Assembly: GCA_003446015.1 (NCBI GenBank)
Contig: DMBU01000125.1
Location: 1-64,000, forward strand
Direction: 5' to 3'
DNA length: 64,000 bases
DNA from: Bacteroidales bacterium
GTDB lineage: Bacteria; Bacteroidota; Bacteroidia; Bacteroidales; UBA12077
In this document: one piece after another, positions 8,389-17,581 of the stretch
How positions within the stretch are numbered: the first letter of the stretch is position 1
Layout of the letters: every line of letters begins with the position of its first letter
Position numbers and translations under genes: made by a program
The notes under the pieces: model-generated
What the model was told of the DNA's origin: nothing
The model's input: the letters and a program-made list of their open reading frames with translations, nothing else
Database searches by the model: none

Positions 8389-9515
8389 AACCTATTGGAT
8401 AAGTTTTGAACCATTTCATTTTTCCACGAATAAAATGATCCGTCTAAAATTCTTTCTCTTGCTTCGGTAACAAGCCAAAGATAAAAACTTAAATTATGTA
8501 AACTAGCTATTTGTGCCCCTAATATTTCCTTCGACATAATTAAATGACGTAAATATGCTTTTGTAAATTTTGTATCAACAAAAGATGCTCCATTTTCTTC
8601 GATCGGAGAAAAATCATTCTTCCATTTAACATTTTTTATATTAATGATTCCATCGCGGGTAAATAACATTCCATTTCGTCCATTACGAGTAGGCATTACG
8701 CAATCGTACATATCAATTCCGCGAGCAATTCCCTCCAATATATTTACAGGAGTTCCAACACCCATAAGATACCGTGGTTTATTTTCAGGTAAAATTTCGT
8801 TTATCACTTCAATCATATCATACATAATCTCAACAGGCTCACCAACAGACAATCCTCCTATTGCGTATCCATCACGATTGTGAGAAGCTATTGTTTTAGC
8901 CGATTCAATTCTTAAATCCTTAAAAACACTTCCTTGTACTATCGGAAAAAATGTTTGCTTATGCCCATACAGAGCTTCTGTTTTATCAAAATGATCCAGT
9001 CCTCTTTTTAACCAGCGGTGTGTTAATTCCATTGATTTTTTTGCATAATCGTAATCACATGGATATGGTGTGCATTCGTCGAATGCCATAATAATATCTG
9101 CTCCAATTATTCTCTGAATATCAACGATACTTTCCGGAGTAAAGATGTGCTTTGAGCCATCAATGTGAGAACTAAAGTGAGCTCCATCTTCGCGAAGCTT
9201 TCGGTTAGCAGCCAGAGAAAAAACCTGGTACCCTCCACTATCTGTTAATATAGGACGATCCCAACTTATAAACTGATGCAAACCACCTGCTGCCTGCATA
9301 GTTTCCATTCCAGGACGCAAATATAAATGATAAGTATTTCCTAAAATTATTTGTGCTTTTACATCTTCGATCAGATCTTTTTGATTTACCCCTTTAACAC
9401 TTCCTGCTGTACCAACCGGCATAAAAATCGGAGTTTGAATTTTTCCGTGATCTGTTTGTATCTCCCCTGCTCTTGCCTTCGTTTTTAGCTCTTTAGCTAC
9501 AATCTTAAATTCCAT
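8385..9515 (-). CDS. tgt: tRNA-guanine(34) transglycosylase
   Basis: Exchanges guanine-34 for preQ1 in GUN-anticodon tRNAs during queuosine synthesis; 376 aa. The general-base loop ILTDSGGYQVFSL, the substrate loop MAFDECTPYP and the nucleophile region DMYDCVMPTRNGRNG are intact. The C-terminal zinc site is unusual. The CxCxxC cysteines that precede the YLRHL histidine in E. coli or Zymomonas enzymes are replaced by a Cys-free SPIEENGASFVDTKF segment, and only the His remains. I recall a similar Cys-free segment in Bacteroides homologues, so this may be a lineage trait. It is the first gene of the tgt-lptF/G operon. Confidence 0.93.
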   Translation of the reverse strand: MEFKIVAKELKTKARAGEIQTDHGKIQTPIFMPVGTAGSVKGVNQKDLIEDVKAQIILGNTYHLYLRPGMETMQAAGGLHQFISWDRPILTDSGGYQVFSLAANRKLREDGAHFSSHIDGSKHIFTPESIVDIQRIIGADIIMAFDECTPYPCDYDYAKKSMELTHRWLKRGLDHFDKTEALYGHKQTFFPIVQGSVFKDLRIESAKTIASHNRDGYAIGGLSVGEPVEIMYDMIEVINEILPENKPRYLMGVGTPVNILEGIARGIDMYDCVMPTRNGRNGMLFTRDGIINIKNVKWKNDFSPIEENGASFVDTKFTKAYLRHLIMSKEILGAQIASLHNLSFYLWLVTEARERILDGSFYSWKNEMVQNLSNRL

Positions 9516-9533
9516 AAATTATAAATTTCGTGG

Positions 9534-9541
9534 CAAAGATA
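9534..9541 (-). promoter_or_regulatory. Candidate -7 promoter element of tgt
   Basis: TATCTTTG on the minus strand fits TAnnTTTG and lies 18 bp upstream of the tgt ATG, which would give a leader of about 12 nt. No convincing -33 TTTG is seen at the expected distance. Confidence 0.4.
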
Positions 9542-9643
9542 AAAAATGTGAATAAATAATTCATTTCTTGGAAACACAATTCTTGTATAACAGGAAAATG
9601 TTTAATAAAATTGCCAAATAACATCATAAACTCACAAAATAAA

Positions 9644-10786
9644 ATGGAATATCTCGATTTTGTTTTAGAAAACCCAATCTATATAATACTTGTAGCATTT
9701 GGAGTTAGTCTTTTATTTCAATTATATTTTTATTTATTCTTTTACTCCAGAATTGTCTTTTATCGAAAAAAGCAAGATAAAATGCATCATCAAGAACCAG
9801 TATCTGTGATTATTTGTGCACGAAATGAAGAAAAAGCTTTAGAAGAAAATTTACCTTCTATATTAACTCAGGATTATCCCGATTATGAGGTAATTGTTGT
9901 GAACGACTGCTCTGAGGATGAATCAGAGTATGTATTAGAACGATTTCAGAAAAAATACAAACATCTCCGAATTACAACAATAAAACCCGACGAAAAATTT
10001 TATCATACAAAAAAACTTGCGTTGACTATCGGTATTAAAGCAGCAAAAAATGAACTGTTATTACTTACTGATGCTGACTGTATTGCAACAAGCAATAAAT
10101 GGATAGAAAAAATGCAACAAAACTTTACTGATAAAACAGAAATTGTGTTGGGCTATGGAGCTTATAAAAGAGAAAAAAAGATCATAAATAATTTAATCCG
10201 TTTTGATACTTTATTTATTGCAATTCAATACTTAACTTTTGCCCTGGCCCGAAGACCTTATATGGGTGTTGGACGAAATCTTGCCTACCGAAAAACTTTA
10301 TTTTTTAAGAATAAAGGATTTGCAAGTCATAACCATATTGTATCGGGTGATGATGATCTTTTTATTAATCAGGTAGCAAATAAGAAAAATACTAAAATTG
10401 AAATTTCGAAAGAATCAATTACCCGATCGGATGCTGAAACTGCTTTCTCCGCATGGTTTAAGCAAAAAAAGAGACATACCTCAACTGGCAAATATTATAA
10501 ATTTGGAACTAAATGGAGACTATTCTGGGAAAATACAAGTAGAGTTTCTTATTATATTTTGTTTATATTAACACTAATTTTATTTGAAGAACTTTATCTA
10601 TACATCTTAGGTGCATTTGCATTTAGAATGATTCTTCAGTTAACCATTTATAAAGTTGCTATGTATCGGCTAAATGAAAAATATTTATTACTCCCGTCAC
10701 TTCTTTATGATTTTATAATGCCTTATTTAAGTTTTTCGTTTATTTTAGCGAATTATTTCACTTCAAAAAGGAATAAATGGAAATAA
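9644..10786 (+). CDS. Family 2 glycosyltransferase, membrane-anchored
   Basis: A 380-aa GT2 enzyme predicted to transfer a sugar from an NDP-sugar to a membrane acceptor. An N-terminal membrane helix (about residues 10-35) is followed by the GT-A domain. It starts PVSVIICARNEEKAL, contains the DDS-like NDCSED segment, the metal-binding DADC motif, and a GDDDLF motif as acceptor site. Two to three helices close the C-terminus. A TTG at 9611 would extend it by 11 residues, but the ATG at 9644 places the first helix normally, so I chose it. It overlaps the sigma factor gene by 10 bp. The acceptor is unknown. Confidence 0.85.
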   Translation: MEYLDFVLENPIYIILVAFGVSLLFQLYFYLFFYSRIVFYRKKQDKMHHQEPVSVIICARNEEKALEENLPSILTQDYPDYEVIVVNDCSEDESEYVLERFQKKYKHLRITTIKPDEKFYHTKKLALTIGIKAAKNELLLLTDADCIATSNKWIEKMQQNFTDKTEIVLGYGAYKREKKIINNLIRFDTLFIAIQYLTFALARRPYMGVGRNLAYRKTLFFKNKGFASHNHIVSGDDDLFINQVANKKNTKIEISKESITRSDAETAFSAWFKQKKRHTSTGKYYKFGTKWRLFWENTSRVSYYILFILTLILFEELYLYILGAFAFRMILQLTIYKVAMYRLNEKYLLLPSLLYDFIMPYLSFSFILANYFTSKRNKWK

Positions 10787-11379
10787 GTCCTAATCTATCA
10801 GAAAAAGCCAAACACGATTACAAACTTGTTAATCTGGCAATTGCAGGCGATGAAAAAGCATATGCCGAGCTCTTGGATAGATACAAGGATGCTATTTATT
10901 ATATGCTTCTAAAAATGGTTAATAATAAAAGCGATGCTGAAGATTTAACGATTGAGGCTTTTGGTAAAGCATTTAAAAATATTGCTCAATATACTCCTAA
11001 TTACGCATTTAGTACATGGTTATTTAAAATTGCAACTAATAATTGTATAGATTTTATTCGAAAGAAAAAAGCGAATCTGGTTTCTTTAGATCAAAATTCC
11101 GATGATCAGGATAATTATGGAGCCCCTTTGCAGGCCGACACTCCTGACCCTGAAGAAGACATGATAAAAAGTCAACGCATGGCCTTAACACGAAGTGTTG
11201 TTGAAAAACTAAAACCACGCTACAAAACCTTAGTTGAACTCAGGTATTTTAAAGAGTATTCTTACGAAGAAATCGCTAATGAACTTAACCTTCCGATTGG
11301 AACTGTAAAAGCACAGCTTTTTAGAGCACGTGAGCTACTTTATAACATTTTAAAAAGTAGCAATCCAAATATAAAATAG
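10777..11379 (+). CDS. ECF-type RNA polymerase sigma-70 factor
   Basis: A 200-aa RpoE-like sigma factor. Region 2 (about residues 25-95) includes the DAEDLTIEAFGKAF core-binding and -10 recognition helices. Region 4 (about 140-195) holds the helix-turn-helix YEEIANELNLPIGTVKAQLF. The linker is acidic. The start codon lies inside the end of the glycosyltransferase gene, giving translational coupling. There is no anti-sigma factor next to it; rsmG follows after 10 bp. What controls its activity cannot be read from the context. Confidence 0.9.
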   Translation: MEISPNLSEKAKHDYKLVNLAIAGDEKAYAELLDRYKDAIYYMLLKMVNNKSDAEDLTIEAFGKAFKNIAQYTPNYAFSTWLFKIATNNCIDFIRKKKANLVSLDQNSDDQDNYGAPLQADTPDPEEDMIKSQRMALTRSVVEKLKPRYKTLVELRYFKEYSYEEIANELNLPIGTVKAQLFRARELLYNILKSSNPNIK

Positions 11380-11389
11380 TTAAATTCCA

Positions 11390-12010
11390 ATGGATATTAT
11401 TTCTAAATACTTTCCCGGTTTAACGGAAAAGCAAAATAAGCAATTTCAATTACTTCAAAGCTTATATGAAGAATGGAATAATAAAATAAATGTTATTTCA
11501 CGAAAAGATATTGATCAGCTATATGAAAGACATATTTTGCATTCCCTGGCTATAAGTAAAATTATTCATTTTAAACCCAACACCACAATATTGGATGTAG
11601 GAACAGGAGGCGGGTTCCCCGGAATACCCTTAGCAATTTTGTTTCCTGAATGCAACTTTCACTTAATTGACTCAATTGGCAAGAAAATAAAAGTAGTACA
11701 GGAAATCTCTAATTCATTAGGTCTGACAAATTTAACATCAGAGCAAATAAGAGCTGAAGATATTAAGAACAAATACGATTTCGTTGTTAGCAGAGCAGTT
11801 GCGGCATTCCCTTTATTTTATGATTGGGTTAAAACCAAATTAAAAAAAGATTCCAGAAATGAACTGAAAAATGGAATTATCTATTTAAAAGGTGGTGATT
11901 TAGATGAAGAATTAAAAGACTTTAAATCGAAAATTAAAACGTTTAATATCTCTGAATTCTTTACAGAATCTTTTTTCGAAACAAAAAAGATTATCTACCT
12001 GCCAATTTAA
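11390..12010 (+). CDS. rsmG: 16S rRNA (guanine(527)-N7)-methyltransferase
   Basis: SAM-dependent methylase that modifies G527 of 16S rRNA. It is 206 aa, the normal length for GidB/RsmG. The Rossmann motif I reads LDVGTGGGFPGIPLAILFP, characteristic of this family. The RKDIDQLYERHILHSL segment upstream is also typical. It is the third gene of a run with the glycosyltransferase and sigma factor. Loss of the enzyme in other bacteria gives low-level streptomycin resistance. Confidence 0.95.
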   Translation: MDIISKYFPGLTEKQNKQFQLLQSLYEEWNNKINVISRKDIDQLYERHILHSLAISKIIHFKPNTTILDVGTGGGFPGIPLAILFPECNFHLIDSIGKKIKVVQEISNSLGLTNLTSEQIRAEDIKNKYDFVVSRAVAAFPLFYDWVKTKLKKDSRNELKNGIIYLKGGDLDEELKDFKSKIKTFNISEFFTESFFETKKIIYLPI

Positions 12011-12033
12011 TTTAATAATAATTATGAATTCTT

Positions 12034-12063
12034 TTTGCTGGAAAGAAAAAAACATTACTTTTG
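12034..12063 (+). promoter_or_regulatory. Promoter of rpmH
   Basis: A -33 TTTG at 12034-12037 and a -7 box TACTTTTG at 12056-12063 are separated by 18 bp, close to the Bacteroidota primary-sigma consensus TTTG-N19-21-TAnnTTTG. Transcription would begin near 12070, about 37 nt upstream of the rpmH ATG. This is the best full promoter in the window. Confidence 0.7.
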
Positions 12064-12106
12064 CAGTTCCAAAAGAAAAAGTAAAACATTGTAAAAATAT
12101 TTTGAG

Positions 12107-12265
12107 ATGAAAAGAACATTTCAACCTTCGAACAGAAAGAGAAAGAACAAGCACGGATTCAGAGAAAGAATGGCATCTGTGAATGGAAGAAAAGTATTAG
12201 CAGCTCGTAGAGCTAAAGGTAGAAGAAAATTAACTGTCTCTGACGAATTTAATTCAAAGAAGTAG
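12107..12265 (+). CDS. rpmH: 50S ribosomal protein L34
   Basis: A 52-residue, highly basic protein starting [19 protein letters not shown], which is the L34 signature. The middle [18 protein letters not shown] and the C-terminal acidic-then-basic tail also fit. It is a structural component of the large ribosomal subunit. It has its own strong promoter and terminator, so it is a single-gene unit. No dnaA, rnpA or yidC gene is adjacent, unlike the rpmH context of many other phyla. Confidence 0.97.
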   Translation: MKRTFQPSNRKRKNKHGFRERMASVNGRKVLAARRAKGRRKLTVSDEFNSKK

Positions 12266-12290
12266 TTTAGAAACTCTTTATATAGAATAA

Positions 12291-12330
12291 AGTAAGGGAC
12301 AATTAATTTTGTTCCTTACTTTTTTTATTT
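12291..12330 (+). terminator. rpmH terminator
   Basis: A 10-bp stem, AGTAAGGGAC with GTTCCTTACT (one G-T pair), encloses a 10-nt loop and is followed by seven T. Confidence 0.85.
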
Positions 12331-12441
12331 ATAAAAGTCATCTGAACCATTGTGTTTTGCTAAACAATATTTTCATTTCATTGTTTGATTTCCAATAATC
12401 AGATAAAAACTATTATTTTTATATCCTAAAAATTCTAAACC

Positions 12442-13554
12442 TTGATAAAAGAAATAATTCAACTGGGATCATTTACAGATTCTCAAAAAAGAATCATTAC
12501 TAAAATAATAAATCAGGAAAGATTATCTATTCAAGAGGGAATCGAACTGTTCAATTTTGATTTAGGAATTCTTGGCATATTGGCAAGTTACCTTAACAAA
12601 ATTAAAAATCGAGATCAAGTTTATTTTAACAAAAATTTCCATATTGAACCCACAAATATCTGTATTTACGACTGTACATTTTGTTCATATCACCGAAAAA
12701 TTAACCAGGAAGGAAGCTGGGAATACTCCATGGAAGATATTCTCAAAAAAGCAGAATCGTATAAAAACACTGATGTAACCGAGGTACATATTGTTGGTGG
12801 AGTGCATCCTAATAGAGATCTGCATTATTATGGCACAATGATCAAAAAAATAAAAGACTTGTTGCCCGATATCCATGTAAAAGCTTTTACCGCCGTCGAA
12901 TTAGATTTTATGATCAGGAAAGCTCATGTTAGTCTCGAAGAAGGCCTACTTTTACTTAAAGATTATGGTTTAAATAGTATCCCAGGTGGAGGTGCGGAAA
13001 TTTTTGAACCTGAAATACGAAAACAGGTTTGCCATGAAAAATCAACTGCCGAACAGTGGCTTACAATTCATGAAACTGCACATAAAGTTGGATTACCTTC
13101 AAATGCAACAATGCTTTATGGACATATTGAGAATAAACAAAACAGAATAGATCATCTCGATAAATTAAGAGAACTACAAGATAGAACAAACGGATTTAAC
13201 ACGTTTATACCTTTGAAATTTAAAAAAGCCAACAATTCATTATCTTATATTGGCGAGGTAAATACGCTTGAAGATTTAAAGATGTTTGCTGTTTCAAGAA
13301 TATATCTCGATAATTTTGATCACATAAAAGCATACTGGCCAATGCTGGGAAAAGATGTTTCCCAAATATCATTATCATTTGGAGTTGACGATATAGACGG
13401 AACAATTGATGATTCAACAAAAATTTATTCGATGGCGGGAGCAAAAGACCAAAAACCCACTATGACAACCAACGAATTAATTGATTTGATTAAAACTGCA
13501 GGTAAAAAACCTGTTGAAAGAGATACAGTATACAATATAGTTAAGGAGTATTAA
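12442..13554 (+). CDS. mqnE: Aminofutalosine synthase (radical SAM)
   Basis: Radical SAM enzyme that builds 6-amino-6-deoxyfutalosine in the futalosine route to menaquinone; 370 aa. The CX3CX2C cluster motif is CIYDCTFC. MqnE-type signatures follow: AFTAVELDFM, SIPGGGAEIF, ATMLYGHIE and a C-terminal NDIDG-like DDIDGT followed by MAGAK. These fit MqnE better than MqnC. The reading frame begins at a TTG (12442); no in-frame ATG gives a full N-terminus, so TTG is the likely start. Other mqn genes are not in the window. Menaquinone would serve the respiratory oxidoreductase encoded at 22212-25555. Confidence 0.9.
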   Translation: MIKEIIQLGSFTDSQKRIITKIINQERLSIQEGIELFNFDLGILGILASYLNKIKNRDQVYFNKNFHIEPTNICIYDCTFCSYHRKINQEGSWEYSMEDILKKAESYKNTDVTEVHIVGGVHPNRDLHYYGTMIKKIKDLLPDIHVKAFTAVELDFMIRKAHVSLEEGLLLLKDYGLNSIPGGGAEIFEPEIRKQVCHEKSTAEQWLTIHETAHKVGLPSNATMLYGHIENKQNRIDHLDKLRELQDRTNGFNTFIPLKFKKANNSLSYIGEVNTLEDLKMFAVSRIYLDNFDHIKAYWPMLGKDVSQISLSFGVDDIDGTIDDSTKIYSMAGAKDQKPTMTTNELIDLIKTAGKKPVERDTVYNIVKEY

Positions 13555-13653
13555 AAGAAATATTTTACCAGCATTTAATTTTAGTTTGTGCCTACATAAT
13601 TTTATATTTGTCTCAACGTTAACTATATTGATGATTTAATAGCATAAACAATA

Positions 13654-14484
13654 ATGAATCCATTTAAATTCCTGACCAGTAAAACATTTATTAAACATAT
13701 CTTGTATGCTTTTGGCATTATTACAGCAATGCTAATTTTGACGTTTTTAATCCTTAAAATTTATACTCATCATGGACAGGCATTATCAGTTCCTGATTTT
13801 ACAGGCTTAACCATTGAAGAAGTTCAGCTTAAAGCTAAAAAGAATAAAATGCGCATAGAAATTTCTGATTCTATTTTTAACAATAATCGTCCGAAAGGAA
13901 CTGTAATTGAACAAAACCCGATTGCAGGTTTTAAAGTGAAAAAAAATCGTCGTATTTTTCTTATTGTAAATGCATCCAATCCAGAGAAAGTTAAAATGCC
14001 TAATATTGTTGGAGTTTCGCATCGTCAAGCCGAAGCAGTTCTTAAAAACTACGGGCTTGAAATAGGGAGATTAATCCATGTACCAGACATTGCAGTTAAC
14101 AATGTATTAAAGCAAAAATATAACGGAGGCGAGATTGAAGAAGGGACTCTGATTCCAAAAGGATCTAAAATCGACCTTGTTTTAGGAATGGGGTTAAGTG
14201 ACCAAAAGACACAGGTTCCAGATCTGGATCATTATACCTTAGAAAAAGCTAAAAACAGAATTTTAAGATCAGCATTAAATTTAGGAGCAATTATTTATGA
14301 TGAATCTATTCTTGATAGAACAGACTCATCTGAAGCACAAGTTTGGAGACAATATCCCTCGTTTAAAGAAAATAAGCTAATTCGGTTAGGATCAACTGTT
14401 GATTTATGGTTAACCGTAGATTCAGCAAGACTTTATCCGGAAACAAATATGCAATTAACTGATACGCTGGCAATAAATGAATAA
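13654..14484 (+). CDS. PASTA-domain membrane protein
   Basis: A 276-aa protein with one N-terminal membrane helix (about residues 15-38) and a periplasmic part made of three PASTA repeats (about 45-110, 112-178 and 184-253). Each repeat begins with a VPDFTGL-, MPNIVGV- or VPDLDHY-like strand. PASTA domains bind peptidoglycan or muropeptides, but here there is no kinase or transpeptidase domain. A TATATTTG -7-like box lies at 13603-13610. The stop overlaps the start of the T9SS protein by 8 bp, and rluD follows, an order I recall from other Bacteroidota. The role is probably in the cell envelope. Confidence 0.85.
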   Translation: MNPFKFLTSKTFIKHILYAFGIITAMLILTFLILKIYTHHGQALSVPDFTGLTIEEVQLKAKKNKMRIEISDSIFNNNRPKGTVIEQNPIAGFKVKKNRRIFLIVNASNPEKVKMPNIVGVSHRQAEAVLKNYGLEIGRLIHVPDIAVNNVLKQKYNGGEIEEGTLIPKGSKIDLVLGMGLSDQKTQVPDLDHYTLEKAKNRILRSALNLGAIIYDESILDRTDSSEAQVWRQYPSFKENKLIRLGSTVDLWLTVDSARLYPETNMQLTDTLAINE

Positions 14485-16456
14485 TAAAATATTCTTGAAA
14501 AAACTCATATTCTATATAATTATTTTCTTTTTAATTTTCGGTTCTTTTTCTGTAAAAGCACAAGAGATATTAACAGGCTTGCAAACCAATCCAAGGATTA
14601 AACAGTTAGCTCTTAGTAAATCAAAAAACAAAGCTGCAAAAGAAGAGCAATTGCTTGAACTTCCTTTTATTGACGATTTTTCAAAAACGATTGGTTTTCC
14701 TGACAGTTCGTTGTGGAAAGACAATAATGTTTTTATTAATCAATCATATGCTTATGATCCTTTAAGCATTGGGGTTGCAACTTTTGATGCAATTGATGGT
14801 ACGGGTGCAATGTATCCTAATGCAAGTAGTTTTGTTTTTGGTGCTGACACATTAACTTCAAAATCTATAAATCTTTATTATCCCGGTGATAAAACCATCT
14901 TTTTAAGTTTTTATTACCAGCCAGGAGGTTTAGGCGACTCTCCCGAAACCAAGGATTCGTTAATACTTGAGTTTTTATCCAATGACACCATTTGGCAAAA
15001 ACGATGGCATGTTGTTTTTAAAGAAACTGATTCCGTTTTAACCGAGAAACATTTTTATGAAGATACTACTATAAAAACAGTCAAAGGAGATACAATTACA
15101 AAACTAAAGCACACATTTCAACGCGTTATTATTCCCGTAAGCGAAGAGCAATATTTAGATAGCAATTTTCAGTTTAGATTTAGAAACTATGCAAGTATAA
15201 CTACCAGCACCAGTAATGAAAGCAAAGCAAGTAATGCCGATCATTGGAATATTGATTATTTAATTTTAAATAAAGACCGAAATATAAATGATACTATTGG
15301 ATTTGATCTTGCTATGTGCAAGCCGATGAATTCACTTTTAAAAACATACGAATCAATCCCATACCCTCATTTGGAAAGAGCATTTTCTTTTGAGATGGAA
15401 GACTCTATTGAAGTAACATACAGGAATTTAACCGACACTCTACAAGCCCCTGAGAAATTTTTTGAAATAGAAGGTTTAATGGGAGTACCTGGAACTGAAA
15501 GTTTTGAGGGAGGTGTAATTACTGAAGTAAAACCCATGCTTACTCAAATATACAGAAAGCCTTTGCCTTATAGTTTCCCAATAAACCGGTCCATAGATTC
15601 TGCCATTTTCGAAATACGAGCGTTTTTTGACAATAATTTATCCGAAGATATTCACTTTCGTTGGAATGATACAGCTCGTTTCCGACAAAATTTCTTTAAC
15701 TATTATGCCTACGATGATGGTACAGCAGAAAATGGATATGGGATTATTGGCGAAGGAACAGAAAGAGCAATGGTTGCTATGCGTTTTAACTCCTATAAAA
15801 AAGATACCCTGAGAGCGATTCAAATCTTTTTCAATCAGGTTGTACAAAATGCAAACCAATTCAATTTTAAACTTCATGTTTGGAACGAAACAAATGGTAA
15901 ACCCGGAAATATAATTTATACTCAAGAGGGATTAAAACCTCAAAACGAAGAGGAACTAAATAAATTTACCACATATATTTTAGATTCAATTGTTATTCTT
16001 GAAAACTCATTTTTCATTGGTTGGCAAAAAGAATTAAGCACATCGGAAATGCTCAACGTTGGATTCGATGTTAACAGAATAAATAATGATAAACTTTACT
16101 ATAATTTTTCAGGGACCTGGGTACGGTCACAATATGAAGGTACAATAATGATTCGGCCTGTTTTTGGAAAAGAAATTAATGTTTCAACAGGAACAGAACC
16201 TAACCCGAGAAATCAATACTTAGAATATACCATCTATCCAAACCCAGCAAATGATGTGGTAAATATTAATATTGATAATAATTTTATAGAAGATTATAGA
16301 TATACAATATTTGATATTTACGGAAGAGTATATTTAGATGAAACCAGTCAACAATCTTCTTTCAATGTATCAAACTTAAACTCAGGAATCTATTTTATTC
16401 GCATTTCGGATTCTAAAGGAATAAATACCACTAAAAAGTTCATGATTGTTCGTTAA
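14477..16456 (+). CDS. Secreted protein with type IX secretion C-terminal sorting domain
   Basis: A 659-aa exported protein. An N-terminal signal peptide (about residues 1-29, cleaved after a KAQ) is followed by a long beta-rich region without a recognisable enzyme domain. About residues 575-659 form the Por/T9SS sorting domain: it opens with YTIYPNPANDVVNI, contains the IFDIYGR motif and ends in a GIYFIRI strand and a basic KKFMIVR tail. Such proteins cross the outer membrane by T9SS and are usually anchored to A-LPS. It is translationally coupled to the PASTA gene. The substrate or partner is unknown. Confidence 0.88.
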   Translation: MNNKIFLKKLIFYIIIFFLIFGSFSVKAQEILTGLQTNPRIKQLALSKSKNKAAKEEQLLELPFIDDFSKTIGFPDSSLWKDNNVFINQSYAYDPLSIGVATFDAIDGTGAMYPNASSFVFGADTLTSKSINLYYPGDKTIFLSFYYQPGGLGDSPETKDSLILEFLSNDTIWQKRWHVVFKETDSVLTEKHFYEDTTIKTVKGDTITKLKHTFQRVIIPVSEEQYLDSNFQFRFRNYASITTSTSNESKASNADHWNIDYLILNKDRNINDTIGFDLAMCKPMNSLLKTYESIPYPHLERAFSFEMEDSIEVTYRNLTDTLQAPEKFFEIEGLMGVPGTESFEGGVITEVKPMLTQIYRKPLPYSFPINRSIDSAIFEIRAFFDNNLSEDIHFRWNDTARFRQNFFNYYAYDDGTAENGYGIIGEGTERAMVAMRFNSYKKDTLRAIQIFFNQVVQNANQFNFKLHVWNETNGKPGNIIYTQEGLKPQNEEELNKFTTYILDSIVILENSFFIGWQKELSTSEMLNVGFDVNRINNDKLYYNFSGTWVRSQYEGTIMIRPVFGKEINVSTGTEPNPRNQYLEYTIYPNPANDVVNINIDNNFIEDYRYTIFDIYGRVYLDETSQQSSFNVSNLNSGIYFIRISDSKGINTTKKFMIVR

Positions 16457-16467
16457 GCACTAAAGGG

Positions 16468-17511
16468 ATGAAGGAAGAAGATTTTATTGAAACCGAAGAA
16501 CAAGAGTTATTCGAACATTTTAGATTTGAAGTTGATCCGGGTCAAAAGCTATTGCGTATTGATAAATTCCTTGTAAACAGAATCGAAAATGCTTCAAGAA
16601 GCAAAATTCAAAGCGCTGCTGACGCAGAAAATATTTTGGTAAACCAAAAGCCTGTTAAATCAAATTATAAGGTTAAACCAAACGATGTTATTTCAATCGT
16701 AATGGCTTATCCTCCTCGCGAGATTGAGTTAATTCCGGAAGATATTCCAATAAATATTGTTTATGAGGATAACGATGTTGTTATCGTAGATAAGGAACCC
16801 GGAATTGTTGTTCATCCTTCGTATGGGCATTATACAGGAACATTGGTAAATGCAATGATGTATCATCTTAAAGATCTTCCTTTATTTAATACCGGCGAAA
16901 TGCGACCGGGACTCGTTCATCGTATTGATAAAAACACATCAGGACTTTTGGTCCTTGCGAAAACTGAACAAGCCTTAAATAAACTTGCCAAACAGTTTTT
17001 CGATAAAACAACTGAAAGAAGATATCATGCACTTGTTTGGGGAACATTTGATGAAAAAGAAGGAACAATTACTGGTCATGTTGGTAGAAATATCAGAAAC
17101 AGGAAAATAATGCAGGTATTCCCTGATGGTTCGCTGGGAAAACATGCCGTTACACATTATAAAGTTTTAGAAGAACTAGGTTATGTTACTTTAGTAGAAT
17201 GCAAACTTGAAACAGGTCGGACACATCAGATAAGAGTTCATTTTCAACATATTGGTCATCCTCTTTTTAATGACTTTGAGTACGGTGGAGATCAGATTTT
17301 AAAAGGAACCACTTTTACAAAATATAAACAATTCGTTCAGAACTGTTTCAATATTTTGCCGCGACAAGCACTCCATGCAAAAACACTTGGGTTTGTACAT
17401 CCATCAAGCGGTGAGTTTATGCGCTTTGATTCGGAAATTCCGGATGACATGGCACAAGTAATTGAGAAATGGAGAAGATATTTAAGTGGAAGAGACGATT
17501 TTGAACAATAG
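16468..17511 (+). CDS. rluD: 23S rRNA pseudouridine synthase, RluD family
   Basis: RluA/RluD-type pseudouridine synthase, 347 aa. An S4 RNA-binding domain (about residues 25-90) precedes the catalytic domain, whose signature HRIDKNTSGLLVLAKT contains the catalytic Asp (about residue 154). The later GRTHQIRVH motif is also intact. RluD modifies helix 69 of 23S rRNA (U1911, U1915, U1917 in E. coli); assignment to RluD rather than RluC rests on length and the S4 domain. It is 11 bp downstream of the T9SS gene and the last gene of that run. Confidence 0.9.
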   Translation: MKEEDFIETEEQELFEHFRFEVDPGQKLLRIDKFLVNRIENASRSKIQSAADAENILVNQKPVKSNYKVKPNDVISIVMAYPPREIELIPEDIPINIVYEDNDVVIVDKEPGIVVHPSYGHYTGTLVNAMMYHLKDLPLFNTGEMRPGLVHRIDKNTSGLLVLAKTEQALNKLAKQFFDKTTERRYHALVWGTFDEKEGTITGHVGRNIRNRKIMQVFPDGSLGKHAVTHYKVLEELGYVTLVECKLETGRTHQIRVHFQHIGHPLFNDFEYGGDQILKGTTFTKYKQFVQNCFNILPRQALHAKTLGFVHPSSGEFMRFDSEIPDDMAQVIEKWRRYLSGRDDFEQ

Positions 17512-17581
17512 CATCCTCTGAGAAGTTATCTATTTATTTGTAGATTTTATTTGTAACTTGTAATCGTAAACAAACTTCATA

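Noticed and set aside
12034..12330. Replication origin next to rpmH
   Set aside because: No cluster of DnaA boxes, no dnaA or rnpA gene and no AT-rich unwinding region with repeats were seen.
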